Notes under the pieces: model-generated
Seen by the model: the letters and a program-made list of their open reading frames with translations, nothing else
What the model was told of the DNA's origin: nothing
Databases searched by the model: none
NCBI GenBank assembly: GCA_902705825.1
Contig: CACSIL010000051.1
Location: 1-45,174, forward strand
Origin: Halioglobus japonicus
Lineage (GTDB): Bacteria > Pseudomonadota > Gammaproteobacteria > Pseudomonadales > Halieaceae
Direction: 5' to 3'
DNA length: 45,174 bases
Program-made: the position numbers and the translations under genes
Part shown: piece after piece, positions 1-7,677 of the stretch
How the letters are laid out: each line of letters opens with the position of its first letter
Numbering within the stretch: the stretch's first letter is position 1

Positions 1-1
1 C

Positions 2-220
2 TATCATCAGAATCGTACTGACCAGGAGGTGGCGAGCACCGTCATCGAATTCTCACTGGACAATCCCCATCTCGGCCAGGTTCAGGTCTCAAATCAACTG
101 AGGAAGCATTACCAGATTGAACTCAGCGCAAGCGGCGTTAGATACGTGTGGCTGAGAGAAAACATGCAAACCTGCGCACTGAGGTTGCAGAAGAAAGAGC
201 TTCTATCTGCCGCTATCTGA
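2..220 (+). mobile_element. Truncated IS481-like transposase N-terminal fragment
   Basis: The frame is open from the left edge of the window and ends at 220. The readable segment contains LGQVQVSNQLRKHY and SGVRYVWLRENM. These resemble the second helix-turn-helix of IS481/IS3-superfamily transposases, which usually reads like GQxRVSNELRKxGxxxSxSGVRSVWLR. The whole DDE integrase domain, roughly 200 further residues, is missing because the frame stops soon after this motif. The fragment cannot be an active transposase. The upstream part lies outside the window, so only the 3' truncation is visible. It marks past IS activity next to the decayed genes that follow. Family assignment is by motif memory, not by search. 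Confidence 0.6.
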
Positions 221-226
221 CGATGT

Positions 227-257
227 TCAGCGAGTTGCCAGAAAAGTAACTCGCTGA
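227..257. repeat. 10-bp inverted repeat just after the IS remnant
   Basis: TCAGCGAGTT (227-236) and AACTCGCTGA (248-257) are perfect complements around an 11-base loop. There is no T-run on either side, so it is a poor intrinsic terminator. It could be an IS-end remnant or a structured transcript end. Confidence 0.45.
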
Positions 258-325
258 TACGGTGCTACGACAGAGTCGCTTGGTAATTAGTCCGCCAGTT
301 TCCCTTGGTAATGACATTATTACCG

Positions 326-1261
326 TTAGGCAAGAACGTCCTCACCCAACAACCCACGCGCGACCAGCCGCTTCAAAACATCCTTACATCTTTCCCGCAA
401 CATATCCCGCAACAGGCGCACAGCAGGCGTAATGGATTGCCTGCTCGGGCAAATCAACCACAGTTCCGTAGAGCGCGGTTGATACTCAGGCATGACGTTA
501 ACCACGTTACCGGACAGCAAATCATTCGACATATCCAGGCAGGATTTGACAGCCAATCCGTTACCGGCAACACACCAGCGCCTGACCAGTTCACCGTCGT
601 TGGCCGCGCGGTCGCCGCTCATTTTGATCTTGTAGTCGCTGGAATCGCGCGTGAAAACCCAATCGTCGTAGATGATGTCGTGCAGTTGGTAAAACAAACC
701 GTTATGGGCCGCCAAGTCGTGCGGGTGCTGCGGCGTGCCGTGCAATTTGAGGTAATCAGGGGTTGCACACAGTAGTGCCGGTGCATTGCAGATTTTGAAA
801 CCGTAGAGGCTGGCATCGCTGGGAGACCCATAGCGCAGTGCGACGTCCACCGCATCGCGATAGAAGTCGATGTTACTGTCGCCGATATTCAGCTTTAAGC
901 TGACGTCGGGATACGTCACCATAAAGTCATCCAGCCAGGGCACCACGAGGTTGCGCCCCAGATCCGACGACAGGGACAAACGCAGTTCCCCTTCCACCAC
1001 ATCCAGGTCATCGCGCATATTCTGTCGTGCCGTATCCAGCATGGCGAGCGCCTGCTGGCACTGCGGGATAAAACGCTCACCGGCACTGGAGAGGCGAAGC
1101 TGCCGCGTTGTGCGAATGAACAACTCTGCCCCCAGCGCTTTTTCCGCCCTTTTCAACGCGGCACTGGCCGTTGCCGTGCGCATATCCAGATGTGTGGCGG
1201 CAGCAGTGATGCTGCGGAACTCCGCCACATTGAGGACGACTTGTAAATCTTCCAGAAGCAT
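326..1261 (-). CDS. LysR-family transcriptional regulator
   Basis: This 311-residue protein has the LysR layout. A winged helix-turn-helix at about residues 4-62 includes SITAAATHLDMRTATASAALKRAE and the downstream LFIRTTRQLRLSSAGERF. A periplasmic-binding-like effector domain fills the rest, and the length is normal. It is divergent from the alcohol dehydrogenase gene at 1366, the usual arrangement for a LysR protein and its target, so it probably controls that gene and itself. The DNA directly upstream of its ATG carries a perfect inverted repeat that could be the operator. No Shine-Dalgarno sequence is visible before the ATG, so the start is supported mainly by the HTH alignment. The effector is unknown. 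Confidence 0.9.
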   Translation of the reverse strand: MLLEDLQVVLNVAEFRSITAAATHLDMRTATASAALKRAEKALGAELFIRTTRQLRLSSAGERFIPQCQQALAMLDTARQNMRDDLDVVEGELRLSLSSDLGRNLVVPWLDDFMVTYPDVSLKLNIGDSNIDFYRDAVDVALRYGSPSDASLYGFKICNAPALLCATPDYLKLHGTPQHPHDLAAHNGLFYQLHDIIYDDWVFTRDSSDYKIKMSGDRAANDGELVRRWCVAGNGLAVKSCLDMSNDLLSGNVVNVMPEYQPRSTELWLICPSRQSITPAVRLLRDMLRERCKDVLKRLVARGLLGEDVLA

Positions 1262-1284
1262 ATTATCTAATATTTTTTGATAAT
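1262..1284. promoter_or_regulatory. Candidate LysR operator between regulator and dehydrogenase
   Basis: ATTATC (1262-1267) and GATAAT (1279-1284) form a perfect 6-bp inverted repeat with an 11-base spacer. It abuts the start codon of the minus-strand LysR gene, in the 104-bp divergent intergenic region. A dyad with this spacing is compatible with LysR binding and autorepression. The match is AT-rich, so chance is possible. Confidence 0.45.
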
Positions 1285-1365
1285 GTTTCGCTTATTATGC
1301 TGTTTATAGGGATGTGATCAAGCCATATCCTGCACTCCAGTTACTCAAGCACTGGAGACATACCC

Positions 1366-2403
1366 ATGAAAGCCATCGCGTATCAACAATCACTGCCCAT
1401 TGAGCACCCCGAATCGCTGCTCGATATCGAACTGCCCCAACCCAATGCCGAGGGGCATGACCTGCTCGTCAAGGTGAATGCCGTTGCGGTAAACCCTGTG
1501 GATTACAAAATTCGCCAGAATGTCGCACCCGAATCCGGTCAGTACAAAGTCCTCGGCTGGGATACCGTCGGTGAAGTCGTGGCGACAGGCCAATCCGCTA
1601 CGCAGTTCAAGCCGGGGGATCAGGTGTTCTATGCGGGCGATCTCAATCGCCAGGGCGGGAATGCCGAGTATCAATTGGTGGATGAGCGACTGGTGGGGCG
1701 CAAGCCAAAGAGCCTGTCTAATGCGGAGGCCGCAGCACTACCACTGACGACCATCACCGCCTGGGAACTGTTGTTTGAACATCTGGGCATTGCGCAGCAA
1801 CACCCGGACGCCACAGCACGCTCCGCAGAGGTCATCCTGATGGTCGGCGCGGCGGGGGGAGTGGGTTCTATCCTGCTGCAGCTGGCCAGAGCAATTACCG
1901 GCGCCACCATCATCGCCACCGCTTCGCGCGAAAGCTCAATAGCGTGGGTTAAAAAACTGGGCGCGCACTATGTCATAGATCACAGCAAACCCCTGCTGCC
2001 ACAACTCGAAGCACTTACGGACAATGACGGTGTAGGCCAGGTGACCCATGTTGCCAGCCTGAATGGCACAGAAGCCTATTTCGATAGCTATACAGAGCTG
2101 CTCGTGCCGTTTGGCAAAATCGCGATGATCGACGATCCAGAAACATTTGATGTCGCAAAACTGAAACCCAAGAGCCTCTCATTGCACTGGGAGTTCATGT
2201 TTGCGCGGTCGATGTTTCAAGCGGCGGATATGCATGAGCAAGGCCGCTTACTGACCCGGGTCGCGGAGTTGGTTGATCAGGGTATTATTCAAACCACAGC
2301 GGGCAAGACACTGGGGAGTATCAATGCCGAGAACCTGAAGCTGGCGCACTCTGAGTTGGAGTCTCGTCGCGCTATCGGGAAAATCGTACTGGAGGGTTTC
2401 TAA
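1366..2403 (+). CDS. Zinc-binding-type alcohol dehydrogenase family protein (quinone oxidoreductase-like MDR)
   Basis: This is a 345-residue medium-chain dehydrogenase/reductase. The N-terminal GroES-like domain contains VNAVAVNPVDYKIRQ and a segment VLGWDTVGEVVATG. The Rossmann nucleotide-binding motif GAAGGVGS is at residues 161-168, and the C-terminus ends in the typical ESRRAIGKIVLEGF. Catalytic and structural zinc cysteines are absent, so it belongs with NADPH-dependent quinone oxidoreductase/enone reductase-like members rather than true zinc alcohol dehydrogenases. GGAGA at 1354-1358 supports the ATG. It is divergent from a LysR gene that probably regulates it and is followed after 27 bases by a dead short-chain dehydrogenase. 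The substrate cannot be told from sequence. Confidence 0.9.
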   Translation: MKAIAYQQSLPIEHPESLLDIELPQPNAEGHDLLVKVNAVAVNPVDYKIRQNVAPESGQYKVLGWDTVGEVVATGQSATQFKPGDQVFYAGDLNRQGGNAEYQLVDERLVGRKPKSLSNAEAAALPLTTITAWELLFEHLGIAQQHPDATARSAEVILMVGAAGGVGSILLQLARAITGATIIATASRESSIAWVKKLGAHYVIDHSKPLLPQLEALTDNDGVGQVTHVASLNGTEAYFDSYTELLVPFGKIAMIDDPETFDVAKLKPKSLSLHWEFMFARSMFQAADMHEQGRLLTRVAELVDQGIIQTTAGKTLGSINAENLKLAHSELESRRAIGKIVLEGF

Positions 2404-2430
2404 ACACGTCGCCACGAGGGAAGCTTACCA

Positions 2431-2604
2431 ATGCGAAAAACGATTCTTATTACGGGTTAAACTGATGGCATCGGACTTGCCACCGCGACAGAACTGCTCT
2501 CGCAGGGACACAGGGTCCTGCTGCATGGTCGCGATGCAGGAAAGCTTGATCAGGCATATCGCGAGCTCACTGGCCAGGCAGGCAACGCAGTCGAACTACC
2601 TTGA
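2431..2604 (+). pseudogene. Short-chain dehydrogenase remnant with in-frame stop
   Basis: Reading from the ATG at 2431 gives MRKTILITG, then a TAA stop at 2458-2460, then TDGIGLATATELLSQGHRVL and a further 27 residues in the same frame to a TGA at 2602-2604. Together these restore the SDR cofactor motif TGxTDGIG, with the stop falling inside the glycine-rich loop. Everything after about residue 57, including the YxxxK active site, is missing. It sits 27 bases after the alcohol dehydrogenase and was probably its operon partner. TAA cannot be read as selenocysteine. A sequencing error could explain the stop but not the missing three quarters of the protein. Confidence 0.75.
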
Positions 2605-2788
2605 CGGGATCATGAACAAGACCATCATCCAGCGAAAACAGACTCTGGGCTGACCCTCCGTGAGTGAGTTGAGGAACTCATGCCTGCGCGGGAGAAGTGC
2701 AATTTCGCTTTACAGGCTGAGCTGGCATAATCGGACGTAATGGTAAATTGGATTACTTGAAACTGATTGGGATGACATGCAAGGCCCT

Positions 2789-2806
2789 ATGAGTACATAT
2801 ACCTAG
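2789..2806. promoter_or_regulatory. Candidate NarL-type response-regulator site A, upstream of the sensor kinase gene
   Basis: ATGAGTA CATA TACCTAG is two inverted heptamers with a 4-base spacer, 67 bases before the kinase ATG. The left half reads TACTCAT on the other strand, a perfect fit to the NarL heptamer consensus TACYYMT. Three more sites with the same geometry lie upstream of the PEP-CTERM gene. A lone half-site TTGAGTA occurs at 2838-2844. This suggests autoregulation of the two-component genes. Confidence 0.55.
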
Positions 2807-2873
2807 AAAAGCGCCTCGCAGCTACGTCACCTGATATTTGAGTAACCGCATGCCCCTTTAGAGTTGCCCATTC

Positions 2874-4721
2874 ATGCCACGAAAAAGATCAACTGTCAGA
2901 CTATTGGTGATAATGGCCGCGCTCCTTCTTTCTGCAGCAGTTCAGTCGCAAGCTGGGGTTTCAAACACTGGTTACCACTATGATTCAGAAGCATCGCTAA
3001 ACCTCGACGAATTTATTGCAAACATTGAATCAGCCGGCCGCTTCGTCCCCTTCGATAACGCCGACATACCCGTAGGCCGCGGGAATCACTGGGTATTTGG
3101 TGATATCGAATTGAAGGAAGCTGTCGACGCCGACCGATGGTTTCTGGAAATCAATTTTCCCAATATAGATCGAGTGGAAGCGTTTATCCTTCACGATGAC
3201 GGCAGCGTTGACCGTTTTCTGGTTGGTGATGAAGTGGCTTTCAACGATTGGCCCCTCAGCTACCGAAAACCTTCTATACCCCTGAATATGTCCACGTCAG
3301 GAAGCGCAAAATTCTATCTCAAAGTCGCTAGTGAAACGCCATTGATATTGCCTATCGAAGTGATATCCCAGCGGGATAGGGATTCTACTGAGAAAAATGA
3401 GTACTTCCTGTACGGAATTTTCTATGGCGCCATTTTCATTCTCGCTTTGTACAACGCCGGTGTGTATGTCTCTCTCCGCGATAAAAGTTACTTATATTAT
3501 GTACTCTATATTCTTGCGTTCTCTCTGGTACAGGCAACAACAACCGGGATAGGCCAGCAGTATCTCTGGCCTGGCCTTGAAAACGCCACTACTCGTATTT
3601 CGCTATTCGCCATAGCATCGACGAATTTCTTCATGATATTTTTCGTCATCTATTTCCTCGATCTGAAGTCATACGCTCCAAACCTGATAACGCCACTACG
3701 GTGCATCGCATGGATCGCTTTACTGTGCGTTCCCACATTACTGCTTTCACAATACGCATATACACAGTACTTTCTTCATGGACTAAACCTATTTTCGATG
3801 GTTGCGATAGGCTTTGTCATCACCAGGGTCTTCCGACACAACACAAGACCCACGATGTATCTACTGGTGGGCTATAGCATATTGTTCAGCACTATCGTTC
3901 TGGCGCTTCTCTTTCAGGCAAGCCTTATCTCATACTATTCATACACCGATTTCAGCATGTCAGTGGCGATTATCTTCGAAGCAATTGTTCTCTCAATAGG
4001 CCTGTCAGAGCGAATCGCTAAACTGCGTATCGAAAACGAGCAGTCAGAAAGAGCGCAGAGGATTGTGCAGGAAGAGTTGGCCCAGCAGCTTATACAGGCC
4101 AGAGAACATGAAAGAAGCGAGATCAGCAAACTACTTCACGACAGCGTCAGTCACGACCTTGTTGTTATTCAGCGGAAGATTTCTCAACTTGGTAGTGCAG
4201 ATATACCGCAACAATCCAGCCTGGCCGACAGGATCGACGACATTAATGGAAAGCTCAGTACCACGATTGATGACATACGTAACATTTCTCATCTCTCACA
4301 CCCACGCATCGCAAAACATCTCGGGCTGGAACCTGCTCTCTCGGCATTACTGAAGAGTACCTTTGGCAGCAGTATCACCTGGAATCTCTACATACAAGAT
4401 ATCTACCTCGGCGAAGATACGCAGCTATTACTTTATCGAGCGGTGCAGGAAGCAACCACCAATATTATCAAACATGCAGAAGCCACCGAGTGCATTGTGA
4501 GACTTGAAGCTAACAAGACAAGTGGTGAGGTTCGATTCGTTATAAAGGACGACGGCCAGGGATTTATGGCATCATCCAGAAGTTGGCGCTTTGGACTTCG
4601 CACTCTGAACGAACACTGCAAAGCGCTGGCTGCTCTACTCGATGTCCAATCCAGCCCGGAAAAAGGCACCACGCTGACAATCATTTTCCCATACCGTAGT
4701 GAAGGAGAGTTCAATGGATAG
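2874..4721 (+). CDS. 7TMR-DISM sensor histidine kinase (HisKA_3 / HATPase)
   Basis: This is a 615-residue membrane sensor kinase. A signal peptide (residues 1-27) is followed by a periplasmic 7TMR-DISM extracellular-like domain (about 35-165). Seven hydrophobic spans follow at about 178-375, then a short coiled linker. The dimerisation/phosphoacceptor helix EHERSEISKLLHDS puts the phosphorylated His at 422. The ATPase domain shows the N-box around Asn530, DDGQGF at 559-564 and FGLRTLNEH near 573. Position 427 is His where many HisKA_3 kinases have the phosphatase Gln. The stop overlaps the start of the response regulator by 8 bases, so the two are translationally coupled. The signal is unknown; DISM domains are thought to bind small or carbohydrate ligands. 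Confidence 0.93.
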   Translation: MPRKRSTVRLLVIMAALLLSAAVQSQAGVSNTGYHYDSEASLNLDEFIANIESAGRFVPFDNADIPVGRGNHWVFGDIELKEAVDADRWFLEINFPNIDRVEAFILHDDGSVDRFLVGDEVAFNDWPLSYRKPSIPLNMSTSGSAKFYLKVASETPLILPIEVISQRDRDSTEKNEYFLYGIFYGAIFILALYNAGVYVSLRDKSYLYYVLYILAFSLVQATTTGIGQQYLWPGLENATTRISLFAIASTNFFMIFFVIYFLDLKSYAPNLITPLRCIAWIALLCVPTLLLSQYAYTQYFLHGLNLFSMVAIGFVITRVFRHNTRPTMYLLVGYSILFSTIVLALLFQASLISYYSYTDFSMSVAIIFEAIVLSIGLSERIAKLRIENEQSERAQRIVQEELAQQLIQAREHERSEISKLLHDSVSHDLVVIQRKISQLGSADIPQQSSLADRIDDINGKLSTTIDDIRNISHLSHPRIAKHLGLEPALSALLKSTFGSSITWNLYIQDIYLGEDTQLLLYRAVQEATTNIIKHAEATECIVRLEANKTSGEVRFVIKDDGQGFMASSRSWRFGLRTLNEHCKALAALLDVQSSPEKGTTLTIIFPYRSEGEFNG

Positions 4722-5355
4722 AACGCTTTTACTTGTTGACGACCATCCACTTTTTCGCAGGGGCGTAAGAGAGTTAATTCTCACACAGAGTGACCTTTAC
4801 GACGACGTCTTTGAAGCCGACAACGGGTGGGAAGCTCTAAACCTGGTACACCGGATTCGACCCGGCTGCGTAATGCTGGACATCGCCATGCCGGATATCG
4901 ATGGCTTACAAACTCTTGAGCTGATCAAGGCGAAAACACCTGATACACGATGCATTATGTTCAGCATGTACAACAACACAGAGTTTGTTACTGGCGCGCG
5001 AAACAGGGGCGCTCAAGGTTATATTCTGAAGACGGATCCTGACCGAATTGTGCTGGAGTGCTTGTACAACATCATGCACGGGCGAGAGTATGTCAGTAAG
5101 TCTGTAGGCAATGGTTTCGAGACGACAATGCCTCAAGCTCTAGTAAGCCCCCAAGACCTGGAGAGACTCAGCAGCAGAGAGAAGGAGATTCTAGCCCTGA
5201 TAGCCAAAAATCAAACAAGTAAGGAAATTTCCAAACACCTTTCGTTGAGCATAAGGACCATACAAAACCATCGTGCAAATATCTGTAAGAAGCTCGGCAT
5301 TAGTGGATCAAACACATTGTTGAAACTGGCCATCGAGAACCAGGCCTGGCTATAG
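4714..5355 (+). CDS. NarL/FixJ-family response regulator
   Basis: This 213-residue regulator has a receiver domain with acidic pair D9-D10, phosphoacceptor D56 in VMLDIAMPDIDG and Lys106 in YILKTDPD. A LuxR-type HTH at about 150-210 begins LSSREKEILALIA and includes ISKHLSLSIRTIQNH. The ATG at 4714 is preferred over a GTG at 4699 because AAGGAG at 4702-4707 sits six bases upstream. The ATG overlaps the kinase stop. It is the obvious partner of that kinase. Downstream lie three inverted heptamer sites and then the PEP-CTERM gene, so that gene is its likely target. Confidence 0.94.
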   Translation: MDRTLLLVDDHPLFRRGVRELILTQSDLYDDVFEADNGWEALNLVHRIRPGCVMLDIAMPDIDGLQTLELIKAKTPDTRCIMFSMYNNTEFVTGARNRGAQGYILKTDPDRIVLECLYNIMHGREYVSKSVGNGFETTMPQALVSPQDLERLSSREKEILALIAKNQTSKEISKHLSLSIRTIQNHRANICKKLGISGSNTLLKLAIENQAWL

Positions 5356-5403
5356 AAAAATAAAGGCAGACACCGAGCGATTATAGCTTCATCGCGCATT
5401 CGC

Positions 5404-5421
5404 TTGAGTACAAGTACTTAG
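5404..5421. promoter_or_regulatory. Candidate response-regulator site B
   Basis: TTGAGTA CAAG TACTTAG: inverted heptamers with a 4-base spacer, 49 bases after the response regulator stop. Twelve of the 14 arm bases are shared with site A, and the spacing is identical. Confidence 0.55.
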
Positions 5422-5560
5422 TGTTGTCAGGAATTTTTACAAAATGAAATTTCGCAGAACGCCAGAATGAAGATAAGCCCCTATTTTTGCGTGTTTTTCG
5501 TACTATTTAGGGCTTACCAATCTACAAACAATTACAAGCAGCAAGCCCGTCAATTTATTC

Positions 5561-5578
5561 TTGAGTAAGAGTACTCAG
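5561..5578. promoter_or_regulatory. Candidate response-regulator site C
   Basis: TTGAGTA AGAG TACTCAG: the inner six bases of each arm (TGAGTA/TACTCA) are perfectly complementary. The 4-base spacing is the same as in sites A, B and D. Confidence 0.6.
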
Positions 5579-5667
5579 CCTATCGTCCACAAATTTTACA
5601 GAGCCGGCATCCTTATGAGCGAAGAATAAAAAAAACCATCCAAGTCATTGTTACTAAGCTTCATTCG

Positions 5668-5685
5668 CTGAGTTGGAATACTTCT
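5668..5685. promoter_or_regulatory. Candidate response-regulator site D
   Basis: CTGAGTT GGAA TACTTCT: a weaker left arm, but the right arm TACTTCT fits the NarL heptamer consensus TACYYMT exactly. It is 83 bases before the PEP-CTERM ATG, the closest site to the expected promoter. Confidence 0.45.
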
Positions 5686-5768
5686 TGCTGTGCTCTACCG
5701 GCGACACCACCGTGATTGAGAAACAGTTGTCTCTTTCACCTTCATGATTACAAGTTGGAGTTAAAGCG

Positions 5769-6575
5769 ATGAAAAGGATTCTACCGAAGTTCTTGTTAGC
5801 GACATTATTTTTTGCAGCCGCCAACGCGAATGCCTACTATGTCCGTCCCTATCTGCAGTTAGGCGGCGGAAGTGTCGACGGTCTTATTCAAAACGGCGCT
5901 ACAAGTGCTTCGCAAAATTTTACTAGCTCGCTAAGGGCTGGGGCTGACCTGAATACCGGCAAGGCAAGAGCGCTGGTAGATTTGACCGGCACCAACCAAT
6001 TCGGACAGGCAGTTGGCGGTTTTGGTGATACGGTTTCATTCAGCAATAATTCCGTCGGCACCTCGGTGAACTTTTCATTTCTGTTCGACGGCACTATGGA
6101 TGTCACCAACGTTGTGAATCAAGGCGCTTTTATGCAGTATGGTTATCAAGCGACCTTATACGTTTTCGAAGCCGGCAGCGGTGCCACTTACGCGAACTAC
6201 ACCTCGATCGGCGGTGAGCTCATTGGTCGCAGTAAGTTTGCCAGCTTTACGAACCCGGAAACTGACGTGTCTACAGTCGTAAATGATATACTCAGCCAAT
6301 CCATAACAATTAGCGATGTTCAGGACTTTGATGTCTTTGCCAGCCTCGGAGTGTTCACCTCCACAGGGAATAACCCAGTCAGGGTTAAATTGGACTTTCT
6401 CAACACAGGTTCCTTCGGCATTCAAACGGCCGATGGTGTCACCTATACTTCACAATCTGGCGTCTTTCTGGATTCCACCAATCCAAGCACCGTACCGGTA
6501 CCAGGCACCCTGGCCCTTCTCGGTATCGGATTACTTGGCATAGCGGGGCGCCGCCGTACTGTCTCAGCGGGTTAA
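5769..6575 (+). CDS. PEP-CTERM sorting domain protein
   Basis: This is a 268-residue exported protein. An N-terminal signal peptide ends near ANANA (residue 22). A Gly/Ser/Thr/Asn-rich, beta-type body of about 215 residues follows. The C-terminal tripartite tail has VPVPGTLALLG, a short hydrophobic helix and the basic end GRRR. The tail is the PEP-CTERM sorting signal recognised by exosortase, with Val in place of the usual Glu of PEP. The body resembles no domain I can name. No exosortase or exopolysaccharide gene is in the window, so processing must depend on genes elsewhere. The upstream response-regulator sites and the adjacent kinase/regulator pair suggest it is their regulated output. 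Confidence 0.88.
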   Translation: MKRILPKFLLATLFFAAANANAYYVRPYLQLGGGSVDGLIQNGATSASQNFTSSLRAGADLNTGKARALVDLTGTNQFGQAVGGFGDTVSFSNNSVGTSVNFSFLFDGTMDVTNVVNQGAFMQYGYQATLYVFEAGSGATYANYTSIGGELIGRSKFASFTNPETDVSTVVNDILSQSITISDVQDFDVFASLGVFTSTGNNPVRVKLDFLNTGSFGIQTADGVTYTSQSGVFLDSTNPSTVPVPGTLALLGIGLLGIAGRRRTVSAG

Positions 6576-6924
6576 CACGTGGGCTTAGTTTAGAATCTAC
6601 TGGGGAATCATTCTGGCAGCCAGCGCCCAAGCACGTTACCGGATGCCCTCCATGTTGAGCGCTACCAGCTGATAAATGCAGTCTTTTATCGCGATTGTCA
6701 AAGCTCAATGAAGCTCAAGAGTTTCATTGAGTTTATAAGTCAGTCTCTAGTGGACCGATGAGCTAGACAGTATAGGGCAACTTCTCCGTCAAAATGCTGA
6801 CAATCGCGGGCAGCGGCAAGACGTATACGGGGATAGATCACGCCTCTAACCACAGCTTATCGTGCTCTGCCGTCAACAACGCCATGTTATCCTTCTTCAA
6901 AGCATACCGTTTATGTTGAGATAG
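6576..6924. other. Non-coding gap between PEP-CTERM gene and truncated pirin
   Basis: No credible gene is visible in these 349 bases. They hold one AT-rich hairpin at 6701-6734. A minus-strand reading frame ending near 6850 contains only about 15 residues after its internal ATG and has no Shine-Dalgarno sequence. The segment may be residual DNA from deletions, as the next gene pair is clearly rearranged. Confidence 0.4.
6701..6734 (+). terminator. Hairpin downstream of the PEP-CTERM gene
   Basis: AAGCTCAATGAA (6701-6712) pairs with TTCATTGAGTTT (6723-6734), giving 11 Watson-Crick pairs plus one G-T pair around a 10-base loop, and ends in a short T-rich run. It lies 126 bases after the stop. 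The stem is AT-rich, so termination would be weak. Confidence 0.45.
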
Positions 6925-7677
6925 TTATGAGAGGCGGCCGAGTTTCCCGGCGGCATAGGCCGCTTCGACCGCTGCTACTTCAGCTTCATTCTTCATCACG
7001 AACGGGCCCTTGTGGAGGAAAGCTTCCTCAACGGGCTCTGCGGCAAATAATGCAAAGTGCGCCTCTGAAGCTGCAATATTGTTCAACTCAATCGTATGGG
7101 CGGCGAAAGCCGAGTTTACTTCGATGGCAATGGATTCGCCTTCCTGCAACCTTACTCTCTTACCGGCAACAATGAGCTCGATCCTGCCTCGCATCGCATA
7201 AACCCAGCCGTGTTCCGTGCCCTTCAGATCATGGGAAAAGTTGGACCCGACAGCTATCTTGCCGTCGAGAATGGTCATGGGCAGCGCGGGTGATACCTGC
7301 CCCATAATGCCATTACTATCTCCGAGCACAACGCGAACGCGGTTGCCGCCGACGTGCAGCACGGGCATATCCTGCGCTCTTACATGCAGCGATTCCGGCG
7401 CATCCTGTTTCATCCGCGCGGGCAGGTTCACGAATACCTGCAAGCCGTGAATTCTTGAACCAGCCCTGGGTGCCTCATCGTGAACTACGCCGGCGCCCGC
7501 CTTTAACCAGTAAAGATCGCCTGGCATCAAGTCAAAATCGTTACCCAGTGAATCCCTGTTGTGAAATTCACCCTCGCTGTCCTCAAAGAGTACGGATACA
7601 GCGGAGAGTCCGGCGTGGGGATGTGCACCAAAAGTCGGTTCATTCATGCGGTAGTGCCCTCGATATGCCCAAGTCAC
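6925..7677 (-). CDS. Pirin family protein, N-terminally truncated
   Basis: This cupin-superfamily protein has the pirin core. The metal motif GAHPHAGLSAV lies near residue 19, and GDLYWLKAGAGVVHDE, HGLQVFVNLPA and the C-terminal LHKGPFVMKNEAEV follow. In intact pirins the HPH motif is near residue 57, so about 40 N-terminal residues are missing. The frame is open a little further upstream but has no homology there, and only a GTG at 7677 can start it. Its 5' end collides with a LysR gene fragment on the opposite strand, itself missing its start. That suggests a deletion through a divergent pirin/LysR pair. Whether any product is made is doubtful. A second, intact pirin is at 14962-15822. Confidence 0.7.
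   Translation of the reverse strand: MTWAYRGHYRMNEPTFGAHPHAGLSAVSVLFEDSEGEFHNRDSLGNDFDLMPGDLYWLKAGAGVVHDEAPRAGSRIHGLQVFVNLPARMKQDAPESLHVRAQDMPVLHVGGNRVRVVLGDSNGIMGQVSPALPMTILDGKIAVGSNFSHDLKGTEHGWVYAMRGRIELIVAGKRVRLQEGESIAIEVNSAFAAHTIELNNIAASEAHFALFAAEPVEEAFLHKGPFVMKNEAEVAAVEAAYAAGKLGRLS

Larger units (their letters stand above)
5356..5768. other. Regulatory intergenic region upstream of the PEP-CTERM gene
   Basis: These 413 bases contain no gene that I can support. They hold three inverted heptamer sites centred at about 5412, 5569 and 5676, and the inverted repeat TAAGCCC (5474-5480) / GGGCTTA (5510-5516) with a 29-base loop. Centre-to-centre distances are 157 and 107 bases, close to 15 and 10 helical turns. 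The PEP-CTERM ATG is preceded by TTGGAG at 5755-5760. Confidence 0.55.

Noticed and set aside
307..324. GGTAAT/ATTACC inverted repeat as terminator of the first LysR gene
   Set aside because: Only six AT-rich pairs and no T-run on the minus strand.
2458..2460. In-frame stop in the SDR read as selenocysteine or recoding
   Set aside because: The codon is TAA and the gene is also truncated downstream, so it is a pseudogene.
6840..6915. Small minus-strand reading frame in the gap before the truncated pirin
   Set aside because: About 15 residues after the ATG, no ribosome-binding site and no recognisable homology.
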